A stretch of DNA of 17,409 nucleotides from contig NZ_JAFFPS010000056.1 in NCBI RefSeq assembly GCF_016919165.1, forward strand, positions 1 to 17,409. The letters are read 5' to 3'. The notes beneath the pieces were generated by a model. That model saw nothing but the letters and a program-made list of their open reading frames with translations. It had not been told where the DNA came from and made no database searches. Shown in pieces: positions 16,027 to 17,409 of this stretch (positions within the stretch are counted from its first letter, which is position 1; each line of letters begins with the position of its first letter). This DNA is from Leptospira chreensis (GTDB lineage: Bacteria > Spirochaetota > Leptospiria > Leptospirales > Leptospiraceae). The translations under genes were made by a program, and so were the position numbers.

Positions 16027-16773
16027 ATGGATAAGTTTCATAAAAAAAACCCAATCGAACAAAAGAAACAAGCAGAACTCATCCAAAAGGATGAGTTCGC
16101 TGATTTTGAAGGTTCCAAAGCAGAACTCGCTTTTTTAAAGTTCACACATTTTTTATCGCGGAATCGTAAGTCTGTATTTATCAGCCTTGCCTCCGCTATT
16201 GTTGTGTTAGCTGTGATTATAGGATTTTTTGAATACCGAGCGTACCTTTTTGAAAAAGAAACAGTAACACTTGAGGATTTAAAACTCACCCACCAAAAAT
16301 CAAAAGTGGGACTTGAGGCACAAATCCAAAGTTTGGAAGCCTTCCTACAAAACCAAAGTACCGGTAAAATGGAACTTCGTGTTTGGAAAGATCTTTCGAA
16401 ACTTTATGCAGAAAAAGGGGAATTCGGTAAAGCTGCCGGCTACTTAGAAGACGCTGCTAAAAAAATCGATACTCCTAAAGAAATCAAAGCTCTATATTTT
16501 TACCTTGCTGGCAATTACCGGGAACGGGAAAAAAATAACGCCAAGTCTTTGGAAAATTATAAAATTGCTGCTGCTGTCATTGAACCATCCAGAGAACTGA
16601 ATGGATTCAAAGCTTGGTCTTACTACCAAGCAGGCCGATTGTCTTACCTTAGCGGGGATAAGGCGGGAGCAAAACAGTATTTGGAAAAAGCAGTGAAACT
16701 AGACGGTGCGGAATCACAAGAAGACGTGAAACTCCTTTCTAGTTATTTACTCCTCAAACTCGGGAAAAACTAA
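16027..16773 (+). CDS. Membrane-anchored TPR protein (YfgM-like topology)
   Basis: This 248-residue protein starts four bases after rpsA with an AGG at the stop codon. A charged N-terminus of about 45 residues is followed by a single transmembrane helix (SVFISLASAIVVLAVIIGFF, about 49-68), and the remaining 180 residues form TPR-like helices (VWKDLSKLYAEKGEFGKAAGYL, ALYFYLAGNYREREKNNAKSLENY and YYQAGRLSYLSGDKAGAKQYLEKAV). The layout of a short cytosolic tail, one helix and exported TPRs is that of YfgM, an ancillary SecYEG/periplasmic chaperone partner, but similarity beyond topology cannot be judged here. It may support protein export or envelope assembly. Close packing with rpsA and hisG indicates cotranscription. 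Confidence 0.85.
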   Translation: MDKFHKKNPIEQKKQAELIQKDEFADFEGSKAELAFLKFTHFLSRNRKSVFISLASAIVVLAVIIGFFEYRAYLFEKETVTLEDLKLTHQKSKVGLEAQIQSLEAFLQNQSTGKMELRVWKDLSKLYAEKGEFGKAAGYLEDAAKKIDTPKEIKALYFYLAGNYREREKNNAKSLENYKIAAAVIEPSRELNGFKAWSYYQAGRLSYLSGDKAGAKQYLEKAVKLDGAESQEDVKLLSSYLLLKLGKN

Positions 16774-16776
16774 CCT

Positions 16777-17391
16777 ATGTTGACTTTGGCTCTTCCGAAA
16801 GGTAGGCTTGCCGAAGAAACTGCAATTCTTTTGCAATCCAAAGGATGGCTAAACTCTCTGCCATCCGAGGGTTCGAAAGAACTCACCTTTGTCTCTGAAG
16901 ACAAACGCCTCCGCCTTTTATTTGTCAGATCCCAAGATGTTTGCACTTATGTGGAAGAAGCCGCGGCTGATGCTGGCATTGTGGGTTGGGACATCCTCAG
17001 AGAAGGGGGATTTGATCTCATCGCTCCTGTAGATTTGAAGCTGGGGGCTTGTCGGCTCTCTCTTGCCTCTTTTCCCGACTTTGATCTCTTTGCCAAACGT
17101 TCCAAAGTGCGAGTGGCCACCAAATATCCGAACCTAACCCGGGAGTATTTTTTCTCCAAAGGGATCTCTTGCGAAATCATAAAACTCTACGGCTCGATTG
17201 AACTTGCTCCCATTGTGGGCCTTTCTGACTGCATTGTGGACTTAGTTTCTACTGGTGGAACCTTAAAAGCCAACGGACTGAAGGAATTTGAGTCCATTTT
17301 ATACAGTACAGCCCGTTTGGTATGCAATCGCTCTGCTTTTTATCATAAACATAGCGAATTACGGTCTCTTATCGAGAGCCTAGAAAATTAA
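16777..17391 (+). CDS. hisG: ATP phosphoribosyltransferase, short form
   Basis: HisG joins ATP and PRPP to form phosphoribosyl-ATP, the first and feedback-controlled step of histidine synthesis. The 204 residues match the short form (HisG_S), which lacks the C-terminal regulatory domain and normally needs HisZ to form an active, His-sensitive hetero-octamer. Landmarks are [11 protein letters not shown] at the N-terminus, [66 protein letters not shown] (the PRPP-binding region). The ATG lies three bases after the stop of the TPR gene with no strong Shine-Dalgarno, so translation is probably coupled. No hisZ is visible in the window. The frame is complete, and only 18 bases follow it. Confidence 0.95.
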   Translation: MLTLALPKGRLAEETAILLQSKGWLNSLPSEGSKELTFVSEDKRLRLLFVRSQDVCTYVEEAAADAGIVGWDILREGGFDLIAPVDLKLGACRLSLASFPDFDLFAKRSKVRVATKYPNLTREYFFSKGISCEIIKLYGSIELAPIVGLSDCIVDLVSTGGTLKANGLKEFESILYSTARLVCNRSAFYHKHSELRSLIESLEN

Positions 17392-17409
17392 AATATTGTT
17401 TTCACATTC

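Noticed and set aside
1..17409. CRISPR array, insertion sequence, tRNA or rRNA
   Set aside because: No spaced direct repeats, transposase or integrase-like proteins, cloverleaf-like intergenic segments or rRNA-like stretches were found.

Overview
The window reads as chromosomal DNA of a spirochaete, most likely Leptospira, and by base composition perhaps the saprophytic (biflexa-like) clade. The evidence is the frequent TTG/GTG starts, a very short and degenerate spirochaete-type lipobox, a 7TM-AraC regulator of the kind common in Leptospira, the short-form HisG and the overall gene style. The genus is an inference from protein character; no marker such as rRNA is present. There are no RNA genes, transposases, CRISPR arrays or prophage genes, and no gene-free stretch longer than about 150 bases.

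Left part (1-4425): the 3' two thirds of dxs (isoprenoid precursor synthesis) is followed by a small TPR protein on the same strand. A minus-strand pair follows (lipoprotein, then a conserved-looking cytosolic protein), divergent from an unrecognised 228-aa protein. Next is a minus-strand thioredoxin-reductase-like flavoprotein. Its start codon lies inside a perfect 14-bp inverted repeat that also covers a sigma70-like -10 element.

Middle (4464-8498): a large minus-strand protein has a degenerate cyclic-nucleotide-binding fold at its N-terminus and about 700 unassigned residues. It is divergent from aroA (EPSP synthase, CP4-like class). The aroA stop codon lies inside the loop of a perfect 15-bp inverted repeat, and a 32-codon Trp-rich open frame follows it.

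Accessory-looking block (8492-13402): a membrane-anchored AraC-type regulator, a small exported protein closed by a strong intrinsic terminator, a putative exported gluzincin-type zinc metalloprotease, and a convergent orphan GAF-PAS-HisKA_2 sensor kinase. This block separates aroA from cmk-rpsA, which are neighbours in many bacteria.

Right part (13546-17391): a tight plus-strand run of cmk, rpsA (six S1 domains), a membrane-anchored TPR protein and hisG (short form). The gaps are 20, 4 and 3 bases, so this is almost certainly one operon linking nucleotide supply, translation and the first step of histidine synthesis.

The most interesting items are the probable leaderless, palindrome-controlled flavoprotein gene with a missing NADPH signature, the large CNB-fold protein with an unassigned body, the exported HEYTH metalloprotease, and the hairpin plus mini-ORF after aroA.
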